A stretch of DNA of 64,000 nt, from the NCBI GenBank assembly GCA_011033025.1, contig WFMF01000341.1, positions 123,231-187,230 on the forward strand, given 5' to 3'. The notes below the pieces were generated by a model. That model saw nothing but the letters and a program-made list of their open reading frames with translations. It was not told the origin of the DNA and did no database searches. Shown one piece after another: positions 45,923 to 58,000 of this stretch. The position numbers and the translations under genes are program-made. This DNA is from Beroe forskalii. Its lineage: Eukaryota; Ctenophora; Nuda; Beroida; Beroidae. Numbering within the stretch: the first letter of the stretch is position 1; each line of letters begins with the position of its first letter.

Positions 45923-47359
45923 TCTCATGTACACTCTCAAACTATACGCTGGTATTTATTTTAGTTTATGTACTGTATACATAGTTACCATGATATGGCA
46001 ACTTCTCTCTAATAGTTGTCGCGAGCAGGCTCTCTCATCAAAAGAAAAAGTCAAGAATCGATGGATTGAATTCTGAGGAGTGTAATATTGCTTGTCTGTG
46101 TTGGAATGTCGTGATCTTATATGATTGCTCTAGAAGATTCTGACTTCTATTTAACCTATTATATCGGGTCTTCAAGTGGACAATAACCCAGTTATGTAAT
46201 AAGTTTTTATCAATTTACTTCCCCCTATGTTTATTCAGGACGGAGAGGAAAGCTTATTATAATTTTAGCCACGAACTTTAAAATAATATACTACATAATT
46301 TACCTGAAGTGAACGATAAAAACGTGTATCGATTCTGATTAAAGTAACACAGTATAGGATGGTTTAATAACTTTTTCTAGGTCTATGTGCACTGTATTCT
46401 TTTTACGTTATTTGTTTAATAATGTGACTTCTTGAACCCTCTTTCACCCGCGCTTTATAATGGAAAATCAACAGAAAAATTCACTTTTAGCTAAACGATT
46501 TTGGCTTCCATATCGATTATGGTTAAAAAAGCCTCATCAAAATCTGAAATCTCTTTGCCGAGTGAAAGAGAGTTCACCATGCTACTCTCTGCTACTAATT
46601 TGTTGCCTATAGGAATCTGTTGCCTCGTGTGATCCTCAAACTTTTGAAAAGGTTTTGGCAAGTTAACGCTTTTCTTACTTCTGCCGACTTTTTGTGTTAC
46701 TCCTACTAAGTACTACTTCAATATTGTAAGATCGTTTTTAAAAGGAATAACTGGCTGTCAATCGCGGGGAATCTTGAAATTGGTCGTTTTCTTGAAGAAA
46801 CCAAGACTTTCCGCAGTACTTCAAACGTCTTAGCATAACAACAATCTCTCATTCTCTCTTGAAAACATCCCTGGATCTCGGTTATTCCTTACGAAGCTTG
46901 AAGTTGCAGCGTCCGCCTCTTGCTTGATCAGCTCTCTGCGTACCTCTCCTGTCTAAGATGTGATTGCCGTGTGGACTGCTATTTAATTAATCTTATGCCC
47001 TCCGTCTACTTTAACAAGGAGTTATATATTTATGTAATGTTACGTTTGGTGAGTTAAATTAGAAGAAGAAGAAACCAGGTGTTGTAATAGACTACTGATA
47101 TGTGTTTTACTGCACGGGACTGATGCGGAATCTCGGGTGATCTGACCTGGTCAACTCGTTTATATTAAATCTACGATATTTAACTACGAACTAGTGTTGT
47201 CCGTTGGCGGCTGCATTCCATTTGCACTGTTCAATGTTTTCACGTATATATGTATTTGTTGTGTTACGCCCCCAAATATTATCATTTAATTTCAATAACA
47301 GATGTATTCTTGAAGTTATTTATTTGTTATTGCCAGTGCAATGCTATCGTGCCCTAAAG

Positions 47360-47770
47360 TTGCAATTGCTAAACACGTATACCCCTGTTTGCGCTGCGCG
47401 GCGTAGGGAAGCGCGCGGCGCTTCCTAAGCCCGCATAGGTGTGTGTTTGCTAAACACGTATATCCCTGTCTGCGTTGCGCGGCGCACTTCCTCAGCGCGC
47501 GTACGCACACCTATACGGGCTTAGGAAGGTGTGTGTACGCGCGCGGCGTGGCGCTTCTGAGGAAGCGCGCAACGCAAACAGAGATTACGTGTTTAGCAAC
47601 TTCAGCGCGTCGGCCGAAGGCAGACAACGTCTGAAAAACGCTAACGTCCGGTCGTCCGGATATTCGTGTTTAGTAACCAAGGGCGTAGCATCGCCCTAAC
47701 CAGCGCCCTGGTTTCACGCACAGAGTGCGCGGCGCGTCAAAGCGCTATAGCTAAACCATAAATTTAATTG
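47360..47770. repeat. GC-rich fold-back repeat, copy 2
   Basis: TTGCTAAACACGTATA occurs at 47366, again in direct orientation at 47447, and inverted near 47585. Between these are CGCGCGGCGCTTCC-type blocks and CCGCATAGGTGTGTG, which pair with their inverted copies. The right part shares GCGCTGGTTAG-type blocks, inverted, with 16255-16330. The short frames here are by-products of CG-rich sequence. Confidence 0.75.
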
Positions 47771-48243
47771 AATCGACATGGACACTCCTCACTCCTGGTT
47801 AAAGGAAGCGTCACAAGGAGCTACGCCGCGCGCGCGTAAAAAATTAAGCTCTGGTTAGATATAGAGCAAACATTTTATATTTATTTCATAAATTGATTTG
47901 CCTTTATCTTTATTTTAAAACAAATACTGTCTTGGTTTGCTCCTATAATTTTGAACGTCTTGTCTTCTTCTCAATGTTGTAGTTCAGTTCTCCTTGGTTC
48001 AACAACAAAAACTGTGAAGTATAGTTTTTGTCGTTATTTTAGAAATGGTTTTATTTTTTCACTTTCATGACTCATGTATCTTTGTTCAATTTTTGTTCAA
48101 TCAATGAAACTTTATTGCAGTTTCATAATTCCATTGGTTGTTTTATTTTGAGTTATACCTTTGTTTGGGTACAAGCTTAAAGATGAAGTGTGAAGAATAA
48201 ATGTTTTGCCTGAATAACAAAATTTAATATTTATTACAATGTA

Positions 48244-48291
48244 ATTTTCTTTTGTTGTTATGTAATGTCATTACATTACAACAAAAGAAAA
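48244..48291. repeat. Near-perfect palindrome of about 24-bp arms
   Basis: TTTTCTTTTGTTGT with ATGTAATG is followed at once by its inverse, 22 of 24 positions matching. It could form a cruciform or an RNA hairpin. Confidence 0.75.
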
Positions 48292-48330
48292 CTGAAAATG
48301 GGCAAACTAAAAACCTTCAATGCCCACTCA

Positions 48331-48355
48331 GACCACAAAGTTAAACTTTGTGGTC
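48331..48355. repeat. Perfect 12-bp-arm palindrome
   Basis: GACCACAAAGTT and AACTTTGTGGTC are separated by one base. Confidence 0.85.
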
Positions 48356-48600
48356 TTGTGGTGGATGTTGAAAGTTTAGAATCTCTGTTAATGTATTTGT
48401 ATATTTTGCCTAGATTAATAAAATTGACATCATTTCAATTTGAATTGCTCTGGCATCCTCAACAAAGAAGCAACCAAATCTCAAACCAAGGGAATTTTGT
48501 TATCGCTTCTTTGGGTAACCAGGCTGCAGGGAGTTTTCTAGTTACTTCGTTGTCATTTCAACCTTTAAATTAGTTAATACAACTAATATGAGTGGGATCT

Positions 48601-48631
48601 CAGTCTTGGTCAATGCAATTGATCAAGACTG
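48601..48631. repeat. Hairpin with CAGTCTTG arms
   Basis: CAGTCTTG and CAAGACTG flank a 15-base loop that is itself partly complementary (CAATTG core). It lies about 200 bases upstream of the APPBP2 start. Confidence 0.6.
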
Positions 48632-48829
48632 GAATCCTGAAGAATGTAGTTGACCTATATTTTGACCTTATTGGCCAAATGATTGCATTGGGGGTTGCAT
48701 TATTGACATTTCTGTGTTCAATGCAATGATCAATTATATCAAACAATTCTTTTGATAGAATACAAATCGTAAAATTTTGTTCACTGTTAGAAAATAAATG
48801 AAACCCTAATTTACTGCATTAATTGAGCA

Positions 48830-49015
48830 ATGGTACAAGGATTACAAAAACTATGCATCGACAGTATCTCAAGACACTGGCAATCTTTCATTTCGAATGG
48901 ATATCAGTTGCCAGAAGTTTACCTAGTGGATCTTCTTGACTGCTGCATGGAAAATGACAGAATTTCTGTCTTGCACCAGATCTTTCATTCTAAAGAGACA
49001 TTAAACCTTTACTAA
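48830..49015 (+). CDS. APPBP2: APPBP2 exon 1 (VHL-box-like N-terminus)
   Basis: An ATG at 48830 is preceded by an in-frame stop two codons upstream. MVQGLQKLCIDSISRHW then LPEVYLVDLLDCCMEN align by position with the human N-terminus (LYNTAISAV then LPENIQFDV). The pattern L-x3-C-x3-I followed by LP fits a BC box plus CUL2 box. The alignment to exon 2 predicts an end near 48997 (KE), but no GT donor exists there and the frame stops at 49013. The 3' boundary is unresolved. Confidence 0.65.
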   Translation: MVQGLQKLCIDSISRHWQSFISNGYQLPEVYLVDLLDCCMENDRISVLHQIFHSKETLNLY

Positions 49016-52000
49016 GTCCTTATTTCTAGATGTAAAATATCCGAGTTATACTTGTAGCAAAGTAGTATCCTATTTAACTCCAGATTCGGTGAAAAGCAAT
49101 GAGTGGCTCTCAAGCATTCTGATCTTTCAAGGTAATGTCTGTGTAAAATCAATTTGATTTCAGACATTTCTTCAACTAGTGGATGCCAAAGATAGGTCAG
49201 TTGCCCTCTACAAGAGTATGCAACTACTCATTGATAGTGATATCCCGATTCATGAGGAACTGACTGACTTGTTTATAAAAGAAGGTAAAATGAAAATATA
49301 TCAAATTATCTCCTAAACAACAGTGGACCCATTTTTTCATGATCCTTGAACCTCCTCCCTGCCCCGGCAGCATTTATATTCTTGTCCAAAACAATCTGAA
49401 GGAGCAATTATTGTTTAATGCTTAAATCATCTAATCATGTTACCTGAAATTCTCTAGTTTTTATGTGCCTCAAATTCCCAATCTAATCATTCTCATCCAA
49501 TAGGCAAGAAGACAGAATATAGCAGACTGATCAAGGTGTGTGAGTTCCTCATGGAGTGTGGATGGTATAAGGCAGCCGGGAAGCTCCTCAGCCACCTTTA
49601 CCGGACTATGAGTCCTCTGGGGAACCGGTACAATATCCTCATTGCCCTGACTCACCTCATCTCAACCAACATAGCAGAGTGCAAGTTCAAACGAGCTAAA
49701 GATGCATTCGTCAAAGCAAACACATTCTATGACCCTCTGAAAGACAAAGACTTCAATGTTGGGGTCCTTTATGCAGAAGAGTGCTTCAGACACTACTGTC
49801 TTAGTAACTTCAATGAGGCTGATGAATGGGCTGACAGAGCCCTGTCAGAGGTGATAACTTGTTTTCTTTTACATTCTATTAATGAACGAGATCATTAGAC
49901 GCAATAGGTATTGATTGACAATTAAATATTCAGAATCATATGCTTTTTAACGACTATTGCACACAATTTTATTCCTTGTATTAACTTCAATAGATATTTC
50001 TTCCCCAGATAAGTGAATCCCTCCCCACCTGCTTGTGTATCACAGTGCTGCGCCGTGCAGCTAAAGTCTACATCAACACACGTCGTTTTGACCGAGCAGA
50101 GGCCCTGATCCGACATGCTGTGGATCTGGCAGCAGTGTTGTATGGGACCAGTCACCCTCTCTACGCGGATACGTTACAGGACTACGGCTTCTGCCTTCTG
50201 CACCTGGACCTGGTGTCAGAGTGTGTTGTGGTGAGTAAGGGTGGTGGGTGGGGTCTGTTTGGTCACTGATAGTTCGTTTATATACTGTTGTTGTGATGAG
50301 TTTTGTGTTTTAACGTATGTGATGGTAAGTGGAGTAATGTGAGGACGCTCGTTTCAATAAAGATTTGATTGTGAGTCGAGACTTCTTATTGTTTTTTTGT
50401 AATTTGCTGTATCATTACTACTGTATTGGAAGTTTGTAATCCGTGCCAGTGTAATCAATATCCAGTTTATCCGCTCTATGGTTCAGTGATGACTTACAAA
50501 TTGCTACACTCTCCAGTGATTATACATTCCCCGTTGACCCAGATTACAGCCTTATTCCTTGCATTTAGCAGTACGAGGGGGTAGAAGGGCCAGCTGTTGC
50601 CAGCTGTTGTTCGCAGTATTCCTCACACAATGTGCTATATTGTCAAGCTAGCAGTCTTACTTTTTAAAACTATTAGAGTTCGAAGGTTTAACTCTAGATT
50701 CTTAGCCTACAAGGTGTAGAAGGTATAAAGTCTGTGACGGCCACAGCCATTCCACCATTATTCTGGGGTAAGTAGAACGGAAATTAAACTTAACGTTTTA
50801 TTTTCAGAATAATATGCTGTAGGCAATGGGTATTTGGCTATCCCTTATAGCTTTATTAAATTATCATATCAGGCAGCGGTTTTTATTAATAACCTCATAA
50901 TGATTTTAGTCATGTAAAATTCCCAGACAGTTTTGCTTAATTCCAGTACCTGTCTTGGTAACATCAAGTACCAACGTCTGCGAATCCTGTTAGACTGTGC
51001 TTTCACCGAGACAAGCAATGACATACAATATTAGAATGGGAAATGTTAATTAGAAACTCCTAATCACGTAATAATCACTTCTGCTATGGTTGATGGTCAT
51101 TGACGAAACCATTTCATCACAACAATCGAGGTTTTGTAAAACTTCCATATTATCAACTTGCCCAGCTAAACTTCGTTTATGAAGGAAGCACTTGTCATGG
51201 CAACAGCTGTAGACTGTTGCGTGAACAGGCCAATCTTAAAAGCAGACTGTCGATAAACGTGAATCTGTATAAGTTGTTGAAGTTAATATGAAGAATTTCC
51301 TCCCTCCCCAGTTATATAATGTACTTTATTAAGTTTCAGTATGTTAATTATGTTAGAACTCAATACTCATGCTATGTTTTCTGCTATTTAGGTCAAATTC
51401 AGGTGAGAGGGAAAACCGGTTTTTCCTTAATTTAATTGCAGAACTTTGCCCGAACCGAACCTTGAACTTGTTATTCTTTAATCAGCCCAAGAAATGTAAA
51501 CTTGATTCTGTCGGAAACAAACTTAGTTGAAACTTTGGGTAATTAATTTAAAATGCAGGAAATGCGTGACCATATAGCGAGAGAATGAGAGAATGCAGGA
51601 AACTTGTAAATTGCAATTTAAATTTGAGCTCTTATTTTGAGATTTAATGTTATAAGTATAGTAAGTAAAGTATAGTTAGTAAAGTAAGAATTTCGGATAT
51701 ATGATAGATTGCAAACACAGGAATTAAGTATTTTACTGAAATTCCAAGCGGAATTTTAAGCTGAATTTCTGATGAAATGGCTAGTTTTATGTCTGTTGCA
51801 CGTGGGAGTTTAGTCTCGGAACCTGTTAGGACACTCCTATTGGGAAATTATCCTAACCTTCAAGTATAATCATTAGATTCTCACGAAACAAGATGTACCT
51901 ATATTCTAATGTTATTAGTTACTCATATATATTTTCTATATATTCATGAAATCCCAGTTTCGGGAAGCCTTGAAAAGTGACTGCGAACTTACGAATATTA

Positions 52001-55000
52001 ATAAAACAAATTAGCACATGGTTTTGGGGAAGCACAGGTGAGCAACTGAGCACTTCTCTACCCAGAATATCCCATTTGAAGATGCCGAGAAGGAATTCTT
52101 TTGGGGATATATAATCATGTGATCAGCGATATAATTGCTGAAGTTCATATGGGCATATCATCATGTGATCTGGGGATATCATGTGATTGAAGTAGAAATA
52201 TTTGCTCCAGTCCAGTTTATTCGTATTCAGAGGATTCTGTGCATATAATTCAAAGAGACACGTACTTTGAATCTTGCTACCGCAAGATGTAGGATTAACA
52301 TAAAGCCGGTTTCTGACAGACTGAATTGGTATCCGACTGCATCTCAAGACCCCTATCGAGATCTGTCACATTGCTGCATGCGTCGGTAGAGTCTTGTGTC
52401 TGGTACCCCTAGGAATGAGCAGGTAATATTACTGAGAATTTGGAGAAAATGTGAAGCCCTGCCTAACTCATTCATCCGAGGCACTGAATTCAGGAATAAT
52501 TCCTTTGTTTTCCTAAGCTGAAACACCCTTTCAGTTCCATGGCCTTCCAGTGAAATTGTTTAATTGTTCCATTGTCAGGCGAGTGTATCAACACTTCAGT
52601 GTCATATCCAATATCAGTCTCGATTTAGTCAGTTGACAGTTTAACTTCCGGATTAGGCACTGAGCTGAAGATGACTGCAAATTATTATGTGACTTTGCAG
52701 GTTTCTTCAGAGAAGAATTGGGCATTTTTCATTGAAATTGATACTTCAGGATATTAGTACTATTACTCAAAACAGGTGCATGTCTGTTCATGTCTTATAA
52801 CTTGCTCTCAGATTTAATAACGAAAGAAGCATCATCTAAACAGCTTTCAGATGATATGGATTAATACTGAAGATGGTAAATTGAATCATCCCTCTTAGAC
52901 TTAAGACTTTTTGTTACTCGATTTGAAACGAAGGAGTTGTGTATCTCAAGAGAAATCTTAAGAATAGATCAGGTTGGCAGTTTGTGAGAAAAGAAAGACT
53001 ATAGTTCGATCTGATGACATCTCAACAGGATTTCAGACATATCAATGTAATATACCTATACACTTGCATGCCGCGAATATGTCTATCAACTCCTGAAAGA
53101 GCGATGAAAAGTCCGTGATAAGTTTTACAGAAGGACTGAAACCCGTACGAAGTATAAAGAGTCACGACTTGTGTGACAGTCGCGACAGCTTGGTAGAAAG
53201 TTGTCGTGTAAAAAGTTATAGTGACGTATTGTTCATGGGCTGAAGAGGTTAATTGTTGATGTCGGAACACCACCAAAATATATCTAAATGTGTGGGAACC
53301 AATGACAAAGTGAGATATATCTCCTATAATATCTGGTGCCATAGACCATGCAGCCACAGTATTCATATCAAGGTGATGAAAAGTGAAGTGTCATCTGTAG
53401 CTTGGAAGAGAGAGGTATATCACCCCAGCAGCAGTTACACAGATCATTTCAAAGCGTGACGCTGTACCAAGGCTTTACCGTGGAATGAATGGTCGGTATT
53501 TGATATATACTGCCGTGTCATTTCATCCGTGTCAACTGGTACACCATGTACTAAATACAGGCGAACCAACGTCATCAACTTGATTTCATAGATCTTGATA
53601 TATACCTAATAATGTTCTGATCAGTTGCCGTCCAAAACACGTTATAGGTACTGTTTCACATATACTATTTTAGCATGTTTCAGTATATATATCGACCAGG
53701 CTGGAGACTTTACTACGGCATTAGAAATGCAAGTTCGGGTTCTATAATTGGGTTATACCATTCTCAGCCGTTCCCTGTTAATAAAGCGAAAGTGTTGAAC
53801 GTACAACACGCACGTAGTAAGCTCCCACCGTACATGAAATCTAATAATAATCGATTGGAAACTGTCGCAAGCCCGTGCTGCAAATTACAAGTTAAATGCT
53901 TGGCCTTGTTATTTCTTGTTGTACCAAACGGGGGATAGCAGAACTTTAGAAGCAAAATAGTCAAAATTCTTGGCTGATTGATATTATATGTTGGATACAT
54001 AACTTACCATTAATAAGTTGAGCTGCTTGGGCTGTATCGCAAAAATCGTGTCCTATTTGGTACATACTCTGTATCGATTCCTAGCCTATTCTAATCTCAA
54101 AATGCCTGGCAGTCGACGAAGAATATTAGAAATTCCTAGAAATTAATACCAGTACTTGGTGTAGGAAGGGATTCGAATTAAACTAAATATATCGATATTC
54201 TCCGATTGTCATCACAGTCACAAAGAGATACCGGGCTTGTCACAAGCATGATACCCATTCAACTCTGTGAGTTATCAAGTGACAGCATGCCGCCTTAATA
54301 AAACTCCAAGTTCCTCTGATACAGTGATACAGATGTTTGAGTTAGGAAATGGATGGTAACGCCATTCCACAGCTTAATCGTGCAGTACTTGTAAACAATT
54401 GGTAGTGCAATGCCACTCCTAAATAGTAGTACTAGTGCCATGGCACTGTGCCACTCCTTATAGCAGTGACATGTTACTACCACTGGCTTGACTGTAGTAC
54501 TAAGATTGTGGGTGTACTATGATTCAGTAGTGGCCTGTTACTACCACTCGTTTGGTGGTACTAAGATTCTCTGACATGAACGCTAAACACTGGCAGTGAT
54601 TACTGTAGGCTGGTGTTCATAAAAATGCTAAGCCAGACCATCTGAATGATTTTGTATGAAACTTCGTGGGGATTCAAAGCAATGACTGGTTCAGACCGAT
54701 ATTTGAAATCATCCCCACTTTGATTGTTCTCCCGAATCAGATTGTAAAGATTCCCCACCACCATTTACCAGATTTCCTGATTTTTACACACACGTGCCCA
54801 CATAACACCTACTTTAGTTTAAAACCCTGACCTCACCCCAGAAGTCAGATAATGCCACAGAATTTAAGGCAACTTCATAACTTCTATGGTGTCATACGTT
54901 GAAATATTAAAACTGTAGGCGCCACTTTTAAAATCACTTTCTGACAGTGAAGAACCAATTATGATTCGAAAACTGCTTTCAATCGTTGGCTAGTTACCTT

Positions 55001-58000
55001 TATATAAGAAGACCAAGAATCCTGATCACACAGGAAGCAGCAATGAGCCACGGGAATTGTCTTTAATGTCTAATAAACCCAGCAGGCTCGGCACTCACTT
55101 TCAGCTCCAGACACCAGAGATTGATTTTTAACTGAATTTATGATATAAAATGGAAGGATTCGCTGTTTTATTGTAATCCTGCAGAAGCCACAAATGTTGT
55201 TTGATACTTGATTAGTTATTTATATGCAAAATATATCTTACACTCTTACACAAACTTCCGTCAATCAGCAGTTCCATTATAAGCTCTGGGAATCATCCAT
55301 CTGACACTCAATTCTTGACCCAGAAAGAGACGATTCAGATCATTTCTGAGATCAATTATAGCCATTCTCATGATGCTTTTTCTCAATTTTCTATGTCTGT
55401 ATGGCCTCGAAACACCACTTTCACCCCTAGTGCGCTGCGAGCAATGGCTAAATGGGTGTGAGCTTTTGAAACTTTCCCTACTAGGGAAGGTGCCGCTTCG
55501 ACTCCCTTTGGGCTGGTACACGTACAGTATGCTACATTTTCTATTATATTCTTTATTTCTATTTTGTGTAATTTTGTGTGTCAATTATTATCTGTGAAAT
55601 TGATTGATTTGGTAATCAAACAACTTATTTGGTAAAGAGATGATAAAACTATCTAGTTGAAACTTGATGAAATGATTTTCAAGATTAAACAGGAGCAGAT
55701 TAGTTTGAAGGACTTTTTTTATACTATCGATAATTTTGAATTAAATCATATTTTTGTGTCAAGATTTTGCTCTTTTTCCTGATTCACCACCGATCAAACA
55801 CTGATTTATTTAATAACTTGATTGTCGACCCAGAATTACCATCTCCCTGACACCGGTGTGTCCTCTCTCCCGAACCCTTTATCAAGGCACCTCTCGCCAT
55901 CCCCTCCCAGACCACGACCTCCCCAGTCCCCTTGCATTGACTCCATTCCCCCTCTTTCAGCCCAATTTTCTCCCTATTCCCCCCTCTCTCTATTCCATTC
56001 CCTTCCCCTGACTATTCCTCATTCTCTTCCACCGAACTGTCGAGCTACCATCCCATTCCCTCCCCTCCCTCTTTCCATTCTCCTCCCAGCTTCTTCCCTA
56101 TTCACTTCCCCCCTCACTCCCTCTACCCCATTCACCTTCAGGTGTACAGTAAAGCAGTGGAGATCATAGACTCAGTATTCGGAGACAACAACATGAAGAC
56201 AGCAGTAGCTCACGAGGACTTAGCGTACGCTACCTACGTCTACGATTACAATAACGGGAACTACGCCAAGTCACTGGAGCATGCAGAGAGGAGTATTGCT
56301 ATTGTCAACAACCTCCTAGCACCAGGTATGAGTTGAAAGGGATTCCTTGAAGTTGATCTTCCTGATCTGTTTCTTGATCTGTTTCCTGATCTGTTTCTTG
56401 ATCTTTCTGATCTGTTTCTTGATCTTCCTGATCTGTTTCTTGATCTTTCCGATCTGTTTCTTGATCTTCCTGATCTGTTTCTTGATCTTTCCGATCTGTT
56501 TCTTGATCTCCCTGATCTGTTTCTTGATTTCTTTGATCTGATTCTTGATTTTCCTGATCATGTTTTTGCCCTCCAAACATCGTTTATAATACTTTCCGAG
56601 CTGTGCAACCGCCCCATTCCCCAAATTCGTCTCGGTGGTCAGGTGCCGAGCTCTAAAAGTAAGAAGGTATAAGTTTGTTTATATCAACCTATGATCATTA
56701 CAGATCACCTGTTACACGCAAGTACGAGTAGGTTACGAGCTCTTATCTTAGAGGAGCTAGCATTCGATGAGATCAACACCAGGAGGAAGGACAAACTCCT
56801 CAGAGAAGGTAATAATTTGATATCTTTTTAAAACCCTGCAGGGATAAATATTTTGAGAATTTTGATAATGTTAAAAGGTTAGATAATGTTGAAATGTTAG
56901 GGATAAAATGAGGTTGAAAAGCTAAAATAGCTGCTTTCAGTTTATAAATGTTGGATAAAATGGTTTGGTTGACGAAGATCACTGAATTCTTCCAGTCTTT
57001 TCTGTGCACCCATAGTCCCAATTCTTCGTCCTTACCCTTCATTATGGCCTATGTTATCACTTGTTTTACATATCCCCATCCCTGTCACTTGTCACACTGC
57101 ATGCATGTTAAATAAGTCGTGATATTATGTGAATGAGAAGAATTTGTCACGCTTGACGGGTTTCCCTAATTACGCAAACAGCTGCACTCTTTTACAAAGA
57201 GTTACGGGGGAAGCCTCCCACACAATAAAACTGCATAACTTCACAAAAGCTGTCCGAATCTCTGCTAATTATGAGATACTCAATCAACTCCCCATCTACT
57301 CATCCTCCTCCAAGAGAATGCGGAATCTCATACGGAAAGTGTGGGAAATGCGGAAAGATTTTCCTATGAAATGCGAGGTTCCAAACATTTCGTTCAAGCC
57401 CGTTTCGGTTATAGAATGGAATTCTTCAGTTTTAATTTCTTGAGTGGTACTACTTCGCACCACTAGGACACCTCAGGGATTTTCAATTAGGGAATTAATG
57501 TTTTCTGCGAATCAGTGCAAGTAAAACTTTTACTGTAAAACTGTTGAAGAGTTGTTAACGGCTGTTAATAATTATAGTAAGAATAGTAAATTGTTTAATG
57601 ATAGATCGGAACCGGACGATACATAGAATTAAAGTTTATTTCCATGTTAAGAATAGATATTTAATTCAATAAATTCCATAAATCCATGACCTGTAATTGG
57701 TTCAAGGGGCAAACTTGTATTTACTGAAAACTATGAATTTCAAATTATTATTCGCAAGTGAGTGATAAGGTCCTGTTACAAATTAATCAAGAGTATTGAC
57801 CTTATAAGCACAATCGCCATGTTATACTTAGGCGCCAAAATTTTCCATCTCAATTTATTTTTGTGGAATTTTTCAAATTTTTAACAAGCGCAGATTTTAA
57901 TTCAACCAGCTGAGTAAAAAAACGGTCAAGCTCGTTGGTTGTAATTGGTCGTTCCTTAAAAATCAGCCGACATTTGGATAATTAACTAATGATTTAACAG

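Larger units (their letters stand above)
45923..48829 (+). other. PRRC2 3' flank or UTR and intergenic DNA
   Basis: No coding exon is recognised. ATTAAA near 46338 and AATAAA at 48196 are possible polyadenylation signals. The block holds the GC-rich fold-back copy 2 and the palindromes at 48244-48631. Confidence 0.4.

Noticed and set aside
47204-47699. Arg/Ala-rich frames on both strands
   Set aside because: They arise from the CG-rich fold-back repeat.
56305-56624. Minus-strand frames with DQETDQE or IKKQIRK repeats
   Set aside because: Produced by the 21-bp minisatellite in APPBP2 intron 5.
57129-57443. 104-codon + strand frame in APPBP2 intron 6
   Set aside because: Plausible composition, but no family match that I can recognise, no conserved motif and no splice pairing with the neighbouring exons.
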